DNA of 64,000 nt from Agromyces fucosus (GTDB taxonomy: Bacteria > Actinomycetota > Actinomycetes > Actinomycetales > Microbacteriaceae). Made by a program: the position numbers and the translations under genes. Within the stretch, counting starts at the first letter, position 1. Every line of letters starts with the position of its first letter. The notes under the pieces are model-generated. The model had not been told where the DNA came from. It saw only the letters and a list, made by a program, of their open reading frames with translations, and made no database searches. The stretch lies in the NCBI RefSeq assembly GCF_004134865.1, contig NZ_SDPO01000004.1, positions 483,673 to 547,672 on the forward strand, written 5' to 3'. Positions 35,843 to 43,763 of the stretch are shown in pieces.

Positions 35843-36573
35843 ACCTCACCCGCACCTTCGCGACCGCCGGACGCGTGCTCGGCCAGATCCGCCACGATCA
35901 CCGAACGGTGGCCCTGCTGCTCGTGGTGCCGAGCCTGCTCATCGGCCTGGTCGCGTGGATCTTCGTCGACACCGACTACTTCACCGACATCGGCCCCGCG
36001 ATGATCGCGCTCTTCCCGTTCATCGTGATGTTCCTCGTCACGAGCATCTCGACGCTCAGGGAGCGCCGGAGCGGCACCCTCGAGCGACTGCTCTCGATGC
36101 CGATGGGCAAGGGCGACTTCATCCTCGGCTACGCCCTCGCGTTCGGCCTCCTCGCCGTGTTCCAGACCGCGATCGCCGTCTCCTTCGCCGTGTGGGTGTG
36201 CGGGCTCGAGATCGAGGGCTCGCTCTGGCTGCTCTTCGCCGTGGCCGTCGCCGATGCCCTGCTCGGCACCGCCCTCGGCCTGCTCGCGAGCGCGTTCGCC
36301 CGGTCGGAGTTCCAGGTCGTGCAGTTCATGCCGCTCATCGTCTTCCCGCAGATCCTCCTCGGCGGCATCTTCATCCCCCGCGACCAGCTGCCCGAGGGCC
36401 TCGAGGCGATCAGCGAGTGGCTGCCGCTGAGCTTCGCGATCGACGCCCTGCAGGCCGTCGCCGCCGATTCGGAGAGCGCCGAGTGGATCACGGCGAAGCT
36501 CCTCGTGATCGTCGCGTGGATCGTCGGATCCATCGTGCTCGGCTCGATCACGCTGCGTCGCCGCACGCCCTGA
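35839..36573 (+). CDS. ABC-2 type exporter permease
   Basis: A 244-residue permease with six predicted membrane helices. Family motifs include RERRSGTLERLLSMPMGKGD after helix 2 and the helix-5 region FPQILLGGIFIPRDQLP. It is coupled to the ATPase gene by a four-base overlap, so the two form one transporter, probably a dimer of each. A strong bidirectional terminator follows 18 bases after the stop. Confidence 0.88.
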   Translation: MNLTRTFATAGRVLGQIRHDHRTVALLLVVPSLLIGLVAWIFVDTDYFTDIGPAMIALFPFIVMFLVTSISTLRERRSGTLERLLSMPMGKGDFILGYALAFGLLAVFQTAIAVSFAVWVCGLEIEGSLWLLFAVAVADALLGTALGLLASAFARSEFQVVQFMPLIVFPQILLGGIFIPRDQLPEGLEAISEWLPLSFAIDALQAVAADSESAEWITAKLLVIVAWIVGSIVLGSITLRRRTP

Positions 36574-36591
36574 GGCTCCTGCACACACGAC

Positions 36592-36625
36592 CGAGGGGCG
36601 GATGCCACGCGGCATCCGCCCCTCG
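36592..36625. terminator. Bidirectional terminator
   Basis: A perfect 15-base-pair stem (CGAGGGGCGGATGCC, 36592-36606, with 36611-36625) and loop ACGC lie between the converging ABC permease and lactone oxidase genes. Confidence 0.85.
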
Positions 36626-36636
36626 TCGTCGCGTGC

Positions 36637-37950
36637 CTAGGCGCCGAGTACGCGGTCGAGGTACGGGTTCGCGAAACGGCGCTCGGGGTCGAGCTCGTCG
36701 CGCACGCGCAGGAACTCATCGAAGCGCGGGTAGACCTCGCGCAGCGACTCGGCGTCGCGCGAGTGCATCTTGCCCCAGTGCGGGCGGCCTCCGTAACCGC
36801 GCATGATCGCCTCGACCGCGGCGAAGTACTCGGTCGGGTCCTCCCGGTAGTAGCGGTGCACGGCGATGTAGCCCGACTCGCGGCCGTGTGCGGTCGAGAG
36901 CCAGTTGTCATCGGATGCCGCGGCCCGCACCTCGATCGGGAAGCTGATGCGCCAGCCCCTCCGCTCGATGAGCGCACGCACCTCGCGCATGGCGTCGGGC
37001 ACGGCCGCGAGCGGCACCGCGTACTCCATCTCGCGGAACCGCACCGTGCGGTTCGTGACGTAGACCCGGGGCGAGAAGTCGGCGAAGTCGCGATCACCCG
37101 TGAGCTTCTCGACCTGACGCGCGAACGCCGGCACCACGCCGGGAGCGACCGTGCCGAGGGCGCAGACGCCGCGATAGGCGCCGTTCGCGAGGAGCTCGTC
37201 GTCGAGCCAGCGCGAGAGGCGCCCGAGCGGACGACGCGGAGCATCGCCCGGCAGGCGTGTGTTCGTCTTCGTCAGGGCCGCCTCGGTGTGCGGGAACCAG
37301 TAGAACTCGAAGTGGTCGGCGCCGCGCACCCGCTCCTCCCAGGCGTCGAGCACCTCGCCGAGCGGCTCTGGCTTCTCGACGGCGTGCAGCACGTAGCGCG
37401 GCACGAGCTGGAGCGTCACGTCGACGAGCACGCCGAGCGCGCCGAGGCCGAGGCGCACGGCGGGCAGTAGCTCGGGACGCTCGGTCTCGCTCACGGTGAT
37501 GAGCTCGCCCGTGCCGGTCACGAGACGCGCGGCGACGATCTGCGTGGCGAGACCGCCGAACCCGAGGCCGGTGCCGTGCGTTCCCGTCGAGGTCGCGCCC
37601 GAGATCGTCTGGCGGTCGATGTCGCCCATGTTCGCGAGGGCGAGACCGTAGGGTGCGAGCAGCTCGGGCAGGTCGTGCAGCCTGGTGCCGGCGCCGAGCG
37701 TGACCCGGCCAGTCGCGACATCCGCATCGACGACGCCCGAGACGTCGGCCATGTCGAGCTGCACGCCCGGCGCGACCGCGATGCCGGTGAAGCTGTGGCC
37801 CGAGCCGACGGGCTTGATGGCCAGGCCGGATGCCGCGGCGGACGCGACCGCCCGCTGGACCGCCTCGGCCGTGGCCGGGCGCTCCACGCGAAGGGGCCGC
37901 ACCGATTCCGTGCGACCCCAGTTGCGCCAGACGGCTCCTGTCGCGGTCAT
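36637..37950 (-). CDS. FAD-linked D-arabinono-1,4-lactone/alditol oxidase family protein
   Basis: A 437-residue VAO-type flavoprotein that would oxidise an aldonolactone or alditol, passing electrons to oxygen. The FAD-binding PCMH domain has KPVGSGHSFTG, where the histidine is the usual covalent FAD attachment site, and GATSTGTHGTG. The C-terminal ALO domain has RPHWGKMHSRD and a tail FANPYLDRVLG. ATG 37950 follows GGAGG. It is the last gene of a four-gene run (TetR, MFS, PLP enzyme, oxidase), 58 bases after the PLP gene. Exact substrate unknown. Confidence 0.87.
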   Translation of the reverse strand: MTATGAVWRNWGRTESVRPLRVERPATAEAVQRAVASAAASGLAIKPVGSGHSFTGIAVAPGVQLDMADVSGVVDADVATGRVTLGAGTRLHDLPELLAPYGLALANMGDIDRQTISGATSTGTHGTGLGFGGLATQIVAARLVTGTGELITVSETERPELLPAVRLGLGALGVLVDVTLQLVPRYVLHAVEKPEPLGEVLDAWEERVRGADHFEFYWFPHTEAALTKTNTRLPGDAPRRPLGRLSRWLDDELLANGAYRGVCALGTVAPGVVPAFARQVEKLTGDRDFADFSPRVYVTNRTVRFREMEYAVPLAAVPDAMREVRALIERRGWRISFPIEVRAAASDDNWLSTAHGRESGYIAVHRYYREDPTEYFAAVEAIMRGYGGRPHWGKMHSRDAESLREVYPRFDEFLRVRDELDPERRFANPYLDRVLGA

Positions 37951-38008
37951 TGGAGCGCCTCCATGCCCACACGACCCGTACACATGTGCCAGCTGGCTCC
38001 CGGAACCG

Positions 38009-39256
38009 TCACAGGAACGCCTTCCCTTCTCCCCGATACGTCGGGATGGTGTCGACGACCTCGCCCGCATCGACCAGGGCGAACTCGTTCAGGTGCTCGG
38101 CCAGCTCGCCCGACTTCGTGTGACGCAGCCACACGCGGTCGCCGACCTTCATGCCGCGGGCGGCCGGCCCGCTCACGGGGCTCTGCACCTCGCCGGCCAT
38201 TTCGCGGGACTCCATCACGAGCCCCTCGGGCCACACGATCTTCGGCAGCCGATCGGCGGCGGGCGGCCCCGAGGCGATCCAGCCGCCGCCGAGGATCGTG
38301 GCGTGCTCGCGGCTCGGGCGACGCACGATGTCGAGCGCCCATGCCGCGGCCGGCGCTGGCGTGAAGTGCTGGTAGCCGTCGAAGAGGTGTCCGCCGAAGA
38401 TGCCGGAGCCCGCCGCGATCTCGGTCACGGACGTGTCGGCATGGGTCGCCTCGAGCGAACCGGTGCCGCCGCCGTTGACGAACTCGAGCTCCACGATCTC
38501 GCGCACGGCGGCCACGGCGCGCCCGCGACGCTCACGCAGCTCGGGCATCGAGCGCGACTGCATCCAGCGGTTGACGGCGCCGTCGACCGGGCGCCCGGCG
38601 GGCTGGTTCACGACGCCCGCGATCTGGGCCTCGTAGGCCATCATGCCCACGAGTTCGAAGCCGGGGCGCTTCACGATGTACGCGGCGAGCGCGGCGGCGT
38701 CTTCGGGCGCGTGCACGGGCGAGCGACGCACGCCCAGGTGGCCGAGGAGCGGCGCGTTCCACGAGGCGTCGAGTTCGAGGCACACGCGGATGGGTGCTCG
38801 CTTGCCGGGCGGCAGCACCGCGTCGACGAGGTCGAGCTGGGCCGGGGAGTCGACCATGAGGGTCACCCGCTTCGCGAGCTCGGCATCGCTCGCGAGACGG
38901 CGGATCGACGCGCGCTCGGCGGTCGGGTAGCCGACCACGACGTCGTCGACCGTCTCGGCGAGCCACAGCGCCTCGGCGAGCGTGTAGGCGAGCACGCCGT
39001 GGTAGCCGGGCATCTCGAGGAGCGCCTCGACGATGCCGCGCACGCGGAGCGACTTCGAGGCCACGCGGATCGGCGTGCCGTTCGCGCGCCGCAGCATGTC
39101 GAGGGCGTTGTGCCGCAGCGCCCCGAGGTGCAGTGCACCGACGGGGGCGTCGAGGTGTGCGGTGGCGGCGGTCAGCGACGGCCAGTACCTCTCGGGCCGC
39201 AGCCAGTCGGCGGCATCCGACACCGGTGACCCGGTCTTGCGCAGGTCGATCGTCAT
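38009..39256 (-). CDS. Fold-type III PLP enzyme (amino acid deaminase/aldolase type)
   Basis: A 415-residue enzyme with an alanine racemase-like barrel and a D-serine dehydratase-like C-terminal domain. The PLP lysine is expected in TPIRVASKSLRVRG (about residue 67). Later blocks are VCLELDASWN, VELEFVNGGGTGSLE and the C-terminal VWLRHTKSGELAEHLNEF, which replaces the metal-binding His/Cys pattern of D-threonine aldolases. The start overlaps the MFS stop by one base (TGATG), so the two are coupled. Reactions in this family are D-amino acid deamination or retro-aldol cleavage; which applies here is not known. Confidence 0.82.
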   Translation of the reverse strand: MTIDLRKTGSPVSDAADWLRPERYWPSLTAATAHLDAPVGALHLGALRHNALDMLRRANGTPIRVASKSLRVRGIVEALLEMPGYHGVLAYTLAEALWLAETVDDVVVGYPTAERASIRRLASDAELAKRVTLMVDSPAQLDLVDAVLPPGKRAPIRVCLELDASWNAPLLGHLGVRRSPVHAPEDAAALAAYIVKRPGFELVGMMAYEAQIAGVVNQPAGRPVDGAVNRWMQSRSMPELRERRGRAVAAVREIVELEFVNGGGTGSLEATHADTSVTEIAAGSGIFGGHLFDGYQHFTPAPAAAWALDIVRRPSREHATILGGGWIASGPPAADRLPKIVWPEGLVMESREMAGEVQSPVSGPAARGMKVGDRVWLRHTKSGELAEHLNEFALVDAGEVVDTIPTYRGEGKAFL

Positions 39257-40536
39257 CAGCGCACGCTCCGCACACGAGCGACGGCGAATGCACCGGCGAA
39301 CGAGAAGGCGGCGCCGAGGAGGAAGACCAGCATGAACGAGCCCGAGACCACGACGGCCGCGGCTCCGATCATCGGCGCGATGGCCTGCGGCACCGCCGAG
39401 GCGATGTTCATGATGCCCAGGTCTTTGCCGCGCGACGCGGCGTCGGGCAGCACCTGCGTCGCGAGCGCCTGGTCGACGGAGAGGAAGCAGCCGTAGCCGA
39501 GGCCGAGGAGCCCGGCACCCACCATCGCGACCGTGAGGTCGGGGAACAGGCCGAGCATGAGGGCCGCGACGCCCTGCAGGCCGGAGGCGATGAAGACGAA
39601 GAGCTTCCGGCGGCCGAGCTTGTCGGAGAGCTTGCCGAGGATGAGGGAGGCGAGGATCACGAACACCATGTAGATGAGCGTGAGCACGATCAGGTCGTCC
39701 TCGGCGTTCTCGTCCTTCAGCTGGAACATCAGGAAGTAGAGCAGCAGGCTCGTGCCGAGCGCGTTGCCGACGGAGACGAGCACGCGGCTCAGCAGGGTCC
39801 AGCCGAAGTCGGGGTGCTTGCGCGGGCTGATCCAGAAGCCGCTGAGGATGCCCTTGGCCGTGACGCGCACGCGCTCGGTCGGGGCGAGCGGCTGGTCGGC
39901 CCGGAAGAGGAACGGCACCGCCAGCACGACGAGGATCACCGCGAGCAGGATGTACCCGAGCGAGGCGTCGGTGACGAGTTCGGTGACGAGCACGAGCCCG
40001 ACGATGATGCCGACCGCCTGGGGCGCCGACATCCAGCCCGAGACGAAGCCGCGCTGGTTCACGGGCACCTGGTCGGAGATGGTGGCGGTGAGCGCGGCGG
40101 TCATGATGCAGAAGCCGACGGATGCCGCGACCCACGTCGCCCCGATCGCCCAGATCTCGGTCTGCTGGCCGAGCGTCACGAGCGAGAGGCCGAAGACGAC
40201 GGCGCCGATCGCGATCCACGGGCGTCGACGGCCGAAGCGCGACGTCGTGCGGTCGGAGAGCGCCCCCGTCAGCGGATACGCGATGATCGTCGCGATGGCG
40301 GCGATGCCCGAGATGATGCCGAACGCGACGACGCTGTCGACCCAGTTGTCGGGCTTGAGCTGCGCGTCGATCTGCGCGGGCAGCAGCAACTGCACAGGCG
40401 TGAGCTGCGCCATCCAGATGCCGAGCCAGACCGTCGCGAACGAGGCGATCCAGCCGGCGGAGACCCGGCGGACCGGCTCCCCCAGGGCGGCGGTCGTGGG
40501 CTGCGCCTGGTGTGGCGCGGAATCGAGGCTCGTCAT
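39256..40536 (-). CDS. MFS transporter, GPH/sugar-cation symporter-like
   Basis: A 426-residue, 12-helix carrier. The first helix region (SFATVWLGIWMAQLTPVQLL) and loop motif GALSDRTTSRFGRRRPWI match the MelB-like sugar carrier group. A second A-like motif ILGKLSDKLGRRKLF marks the half repeat. Its start overlaps the TetR stop by four bases and its stop overlaps the PLP enzyme start. The transporter therefore belongs functionally with the PLP enzyme and oxidase, and is the best pointer to an imported sugar-like or aldonic substrate. Confidence 0.85.
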   Translation of the reverse strand: MTSLDSAPHQAQPTTAALGEPVRRVSAGWIASFATVWLGIWMAQLTPVQLLLPAQIDAQLKPDNWVDSVVAFGIISGIAAIATIIAYPLTGALSDRTTSRFGRRRPWIAIGAVVFGLSLVTLGQQTEIWAIGATWVAASVGFCIMTAALTATISDQVPVNQRGFVSGWMSAPQAVGIIVGLVLVTELVTDASLGYILLAVILVVLAVPFLFRADQPLAPTERVRVTAKGILSGFWISPRKHPDFGWTLLSRVLVSVGNALGTSLLLYFLMFQLKDENAEDDLIVLTLIYMVFVILASLILGKLSDKLGRRKLFVFIASGLQGVAALMLGLFPDLTVAMVGAGLLGLGYGCFLSVDQALATQVLPDAASRGKDLGIMNIASAVPQAIAPMIGAAAVVVSGSFMLVFLLGAAFSFAGAFAVARVRSVR

Positions 40537-41129
40537 CGGGGCTCGGCCATTCTCGAAAGGGCGTCGGCGGCCGCGTGTGCGACCGCGCGTGCGACGTCGT
40601 CGTCGCGGGTGACGAGCCACGTGAGGGTGAGCCCGTCGGTGAAGGCGATGAGCACCCGGGCGACCTGCTCGACGGGCGTGGTCCAGACGACCCCTGCGAG
40701 CTCGGCGGCGGCCGCGAGGGAGCGAGCGCCGAGCTCGGTGTAGCGGGCGTACTGGGCGACGGCGAGCGGATGGCGATCGGGCGAGCGCAGCGCGTACTGC
40801 GTGAGTTCGAGCATCGCCTGCTCGTGCTCGGGGTCGGCGCGGAGGTGGTCGAAGTAGCGCAGCAGCCCGGCCTCGAGCATGTCGCGGATGTCGTGCCCCT
40901 GGAGATCGTCGGGCAGCACCGCCTCCTGCTCGCGGGCGACGACCGTCGTGATGAGTTCGTCGATGAGCTCGTCGCGCGAGTCGAACGCGTAGTGGAAGCT
41001 CGCGAGCGACATGCCGGCCTCGGCGACGATCGCACGGGTGGTGGCATGGGCGATTCCGCGCTGGGACACGACACGGAGTGCCGCCTGCACGAGCGCGGCG
41101 CGCCGTTCTGAAGCGGGGATGCGGGCCAT
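40533..41129 (-). CDS. TetR-family regulator of the MFS-PLP-oxidase operon
   Basis: A 198-residue TetR-type repressor with helix-turn-helix ATTRAIVAEAGMSLASFHYA (about residues 29-48). ATG 41129 follows GAAGGAG at correct spacing. It heads the operon and is coupled to the MFS gene by a four-base overlap. A 16-base perfect palindrome 32 bases upstream is the likely operator, shared with the divergent ppx promoter region. Its inducer is probably the transported substrate or a product of the two enzymes. Confidence 0.88.
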   Translation of the reverse strand: MARIPASERRAALVQAALRVVSQRGIAHATTRAIVAEAGMSLASFHYAFDSRDELIDELITTVVAREQEAVLPDDLQGHDIRDMLEAGLLRYFDHLRADPEHEQAMLELTQYALRSPDRHPLAVAQYARYTELGARSLAAAAELAGVVWTTPVEQVARVLIAFTDGLTLTWLVTRDDDVARAVAHAAADALSRMAEPR

Positions 41130-41160
41130 GCGACTCCTTCGACACCATCGACGACTGAAG

Positions 41161-41176
41161 TGGGACGATCGTCCCA
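41161..41176. promoter_or_regulatory. TetR operator: 16-base perfect palindrome
   Basis: TGGGACGATCGTCCCA, flanked by partly matching GACT/AGTC, lies between the TetR start (41129) and the ppx promoter (41203). GGGACNNNNGTCCC is a known half-site style of TetR repressors. Binding could also affect ppx. Confidence 0.7.
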
Positions 41177-41202
41177 GTCGCATCAGTATGCACGAAAACC
41201 GT

Positions 41203-41208
41203 TACGCT
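41203..41208 (+). promoter_or_regulatory. -10 box TACGCT of ppx, leaderless
   Basis: TACGCT ends six bases before the ATG at 41215, so the first transcribed base would be the A of the start codon. Confidence 0.55.
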
Positions 41209-41214
41209 CGCAGC

Positions 41215-42141
41215 ATGCGCCTCGGAGTTCTCGACGTCGGTTCCAACACGGTGCACTTGCTGGTCGTCGAAGCGCACCCCGGCGCACGCCCCATACCGAC
41301 AGCCTCGCACAAGTCGGTGCTGCGGCTCATGCGCTACCTCGAGCCCGACGGGGCCATCAGCGAGGAGGGCGTCGCCGCCATCGTCGCCGCGGTCGGCGGA
41401 GCGGCATCCGCAGCGCGAGAGGCCGGCATCGAGGAGCTGCTCGCGTTCGCGACCTCGGCCATCCGCGAGGCGGCGAACGGCGAAGACGTGCTCGACCTCG
41501 TCGAACGCGACACCGGCGTGCGGCTGCAGGTGCTCTCGGGCGACGACGAGTCGCGGCTCACCTACCTCGCCGTGCGCCGGTGGTACGGCTGGTCGGCCGG
41601 GCGCCTGCTGCTCTTCGACATCGGCGGCGGCTCGCTCGAGATCGCGCAGGGCATCGACGAGGTACCGGATGTCGCGCGGTCGCTGCCCCTCGGCGCGGGG
41701 CGCTCGACCATCTCGTTCCTGCCCGACGACCCGCCCTCCCTCGAACAGGTCGCGCGCCTGCGCGCCCATGCGCGCGAGGTGCTCGCCGAGGCCGTCGAGC
41801 CGTTCAAGGCCCTGCCGTCGCCGAACCACGTCGTCGGCTCGTCGAAGACCATCCGCTCGCTCGCCCGGCTCGCCGGGAGCGTCGAAGACGGCTTCGGCGA
41901 CACCGAGCGCAGCATCCTGACCCGCGACGGCCTCGACGACTGGACTCCGCGGCTCGCGCGCATCCCCGCCGACGCGCGGCCGGCGCTGCCCGGCATCACG
42001 GCCGACCGCACGTTCCAGATCGTGGCGGGCGCCGTCGTGCTCTCCGAGACCATGCGCGCCTTCGGCGTCGACGAGCTCGAGGTGTCGCCGTGGGCGCTCC
42101 GCGAGGGGCTCATCCTCCGGCGCCTCGACCGGCTGAGCTGA
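41215..42141 (+). CDS. ppx: Ppx/GppA family phosphatase
   Basis: Exopolyphosphatase or guanosine pentaphosphatase of the ASKHA fold (308 residues, the short actinobacterial form lacking the C-terminal HD domain). The five ATPase-type motifs are visible: DVGSNTVHLLV (phosphate 1), FATSAIREAANG, SGDDESRLTYLAV, LLFDIGGGSLEI (phosphate 2) and GSSKTIRSLARL. It would trim polyphosphate or convert pppGpp to ppGpp. The start is fixed by a leaderless promoter; the conserved domain begins within five residues of this ATG. Confidence 0.9.
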   Translation: MRLGVLDVGSNTVHLLVVEAHPGARPIPTASHKSVLRLMRYLEPDGAISEEGVAAIVAAVGGAASAAREAGIEELLAFATSAIREAANGEDVLDLVERDTGVRLQVLSGDDESRLTYLAVRRWYGWSAGRLLLFDIGGGSLEIAQGIDEVPDVARSLPLGAGRSTISFLPDDPPSLEQVARLRAHAREVLAEAVEPFKALPSPNHVVGSSKTIRSLARLAGSVEDGFGDTERSILTRDGLDDWTPRLARIPADARPALPGITADRTFQIVAGAVVLSETMRAFGVDELEVSPWALREGLILRRLDRLS

Positions 42142-42294
42142 CGCCGGAGCGACCCGATGTGCCGGCACGCTGCACTCCGACACGCTGGACATCGATCAGG
42201 AATGGAGAAGCGCGAGGCATTCGCCCCCGCTTAGCCTGACATCGACGGCCCGCCACGCGGCGGCGACGATGAGGATCCGAGGAAGGACCACGAG

Positions 42295-42735
42295 ATGGCG
42301 AAGGCAGATACGTCCCAAGGACTGAGCAAGGAAGAGCGCGACGCCGTCAGGCAGCGCGCGAAGGAACTCCGCGACCAGGAGAAGGCCGGCAAGAACCGGG
42401 CGGCCGGCGACAAGGCGGTGCTCGACGCCATCGCCGAGATGGAGCCCGCGGACAAGTCGCTCGCCGAGGGCCTCTACAAGGTCGTCACCGAGGTCGCACC
42501 CGACCTCGTGCCGAAGACGTATTACGGGATGCCGGGCTTCGCGAACGCCGAGGGCAAGATCGTCGTCTTCATCCAGGCCGCCGCGAAGTTCAAGACCCGC
42601 TACGCGACCATCGGCTTCGAGGATCGGGCGAATCTCGACGACGGCGACCTGTGGCCCATCGGTTTCGCGGTGCGCAACTGGACACCCGCGGTCGAGGCGA
42701 AGGTCACCGAGATCGTGCGCAAGGCCGTCAGCTGA
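42295..42735 (+). CDS. DUF1801-domain protein
   Basis: A 146-residue soluble protein. The lysine/arginine-rich N-terminal 45 residues are followed by a DUF1801 (YdhG-like) domain with EVAPDLVPKTYYGMPGFA and IVVFIQAAAKFKTRYATIGF. Such proteins have an ICP-like fold and no established function. It stands alone; the 153-base upstream gap contains TAGCCT (42232-42237) as a possible -10. It converges with the ATP-grasp gene at a shared terminator. Confidence 0.85.
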   Translation: MAKADTSQGLSKEERDAVRQRAKELRDQEKAGKNRAAGDKAVLDAIAEMEPADKSLAEGLYKVVTEVAPDLVPKTYYGMPGFANAEGKIVVFIQAAAKFKTRYATIGFEDRANLDDGDLWPIGFAVRNWTPAVEAKVTEIVRKAVS

Positions 42736-42741
42736 CGTGAC

Positions 42742-42785
42742 CGCGCGAGCCTCCACGAGCCGCATGCGGCTCAGGGGCTCGCGCG
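42742..42785. terminator. Bidirectional terminator overlapping the ATP-grasp gene end
   Basis: CGCGCGAGCC (42742-42751) pairs with GGCTCGCGCG (42776-42785), and the interior holds the palindrome GAGCCGCATGCGGCTC (42757-42772). The stop codon of the ATP-grasp gene (42771-42773) lies inside the structure. It can end transcription from both sides. Confidence 0.7.
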
Positions 42786-43763
42786 GCGCTCCAGGGCCTC
42801 GATGACGGTCTCGGCGATGTCGAGGTCGTAGAGCCGCTCGACGCTCTGGAACCCGCCGGGACTCTCCGCGTTGATCTCCACCACGTGGCCGCCGATCACG
42901 TCGATGCCCACGAGGAACATGCCGTCGGCGACGAGCTTGGCGCCCATGGCCTCGACGATGCCGAGCTCGACCTCGCCGATCTCGAGCGGCACCGACCGAC
43001 CGCCGGTGCTGATGTTGGCGCGCGGGTCGTTGCCGGTGGGCACGCGCCGGAAGGCGGCCGGCCTGCCGTCGCGCTCGAGGATGCGGCCTTCGAGCAGGAA
43101 GATCCGGGCGTCGCCGTCCTCGGCTCCGTCGATGAACTCCTGGATGATGGCGTAGCCGTCCTGCAGGACCGCCTCCGTCATCTGCGCGAGGTTGGTCTCC
43201 CCCGGGCCGTCGATCATGAAGACGTTGCGTCCCTTGGCCCCGTACAGCGGTTTGACGACGCAGTGGCCGACCTCGTCCACGAACCGCTCGATCGCCTGCT
43301 TGTTCCGTGTCACGAGCGACCGGGGCCTGACCGTCTCGGGGAACTCCTCCAGGTAGAGCTTGCTGGTCGCGCGATGCAGGGTGTCCGGGTCGTTCACCAC
43401 CGTCACGCCTCGCTCCGCGAGCATCTGTCCGAACACCACGCCCATCGGGCTGGCCCAGGGACGCTCCTGCAGGTCGTCGATCGACTCGTTGCGCAGGACG
43501 AGCGCATCCAGGTCGTCCATCACGATCCGCTCGGCGTCGCGCGCCTTGATGCGCTTCATGAAGCTCGCGAGGGTGTCGTCGCTCTCCCACCTCGCAGCGC
43601 GAGCCATGGCCGCGAAGAGTCCGTCGCTGCTGCCGAGCTCGAGGTCTCCGACGCCGATGTACCAGGTCTCGTGGCCTCCCCTGGCTGCGGCCCTGGCGAG
43701 TCGCGTGGTCGTGTACTCGTCGACCTCGGTATCGACGTCGTTGACGAGGAATGCCAGTCTCAT
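42771..43763 (-). CDS. GshB-like ATP-grasp ligase coupled to a DUF1704 peptidase
   Basis: A 330-residue ATP-grasp enzyme whose core resembles prokaryotic glutathione synthetase. K171 in CVVKPLYGAKGRN, the block GDARIFLLEG, NISTGG and the metal-binding GIDVIGGHVVEINAESPGG (E296, N298) are present. It should form an amide bond between a carboxylate and an amine using ATP. Actinobacteria normally use mycothiol and no gshA is nearby, so glutathione synthesis is doubtful. Its ATG overlaps the stop of the DUF1704 gene by four bases, so ligase and peptidase are made together. Substrates unknown. Confidence 0.8.
   Translation of the reverse strand: MRLAFLVNDVDTEVDEYTTTRLARAAARGGHETWYIGVGDLELGSSDGLFAAMARAARWESDDTLASFMKRIKARDAERIVMDDLDALVLRNESIDDLQERPWASPMGVVFGQMLAERGVTVVNDPDTLHRATSKLYLEEFPETVRPRSLVTRNKQAIERFVDEVGHCVVKPLYGAKGRNVFMIDGPGETNLAQMTEAVLQDGYAIIQEFIDGAEDGDARIFLLEGRILERDGRPAAFRRVPTGNDPRANISTGGRSVPLEIGEVELGIVEAMGAKLVADGMFLVGIDVIGGHVVEINAESPGGFQSVERLYDLDIAETVIEALERRASP

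Noticed and set aside
42771-43763. ATP-grasp gene simply annotated as glutathione synthetase
   Set aside because: The fold fits, but no gshA is adjacent, actinobacteria use mycothiol, and it is coupled to a DUF1704 peptidase.
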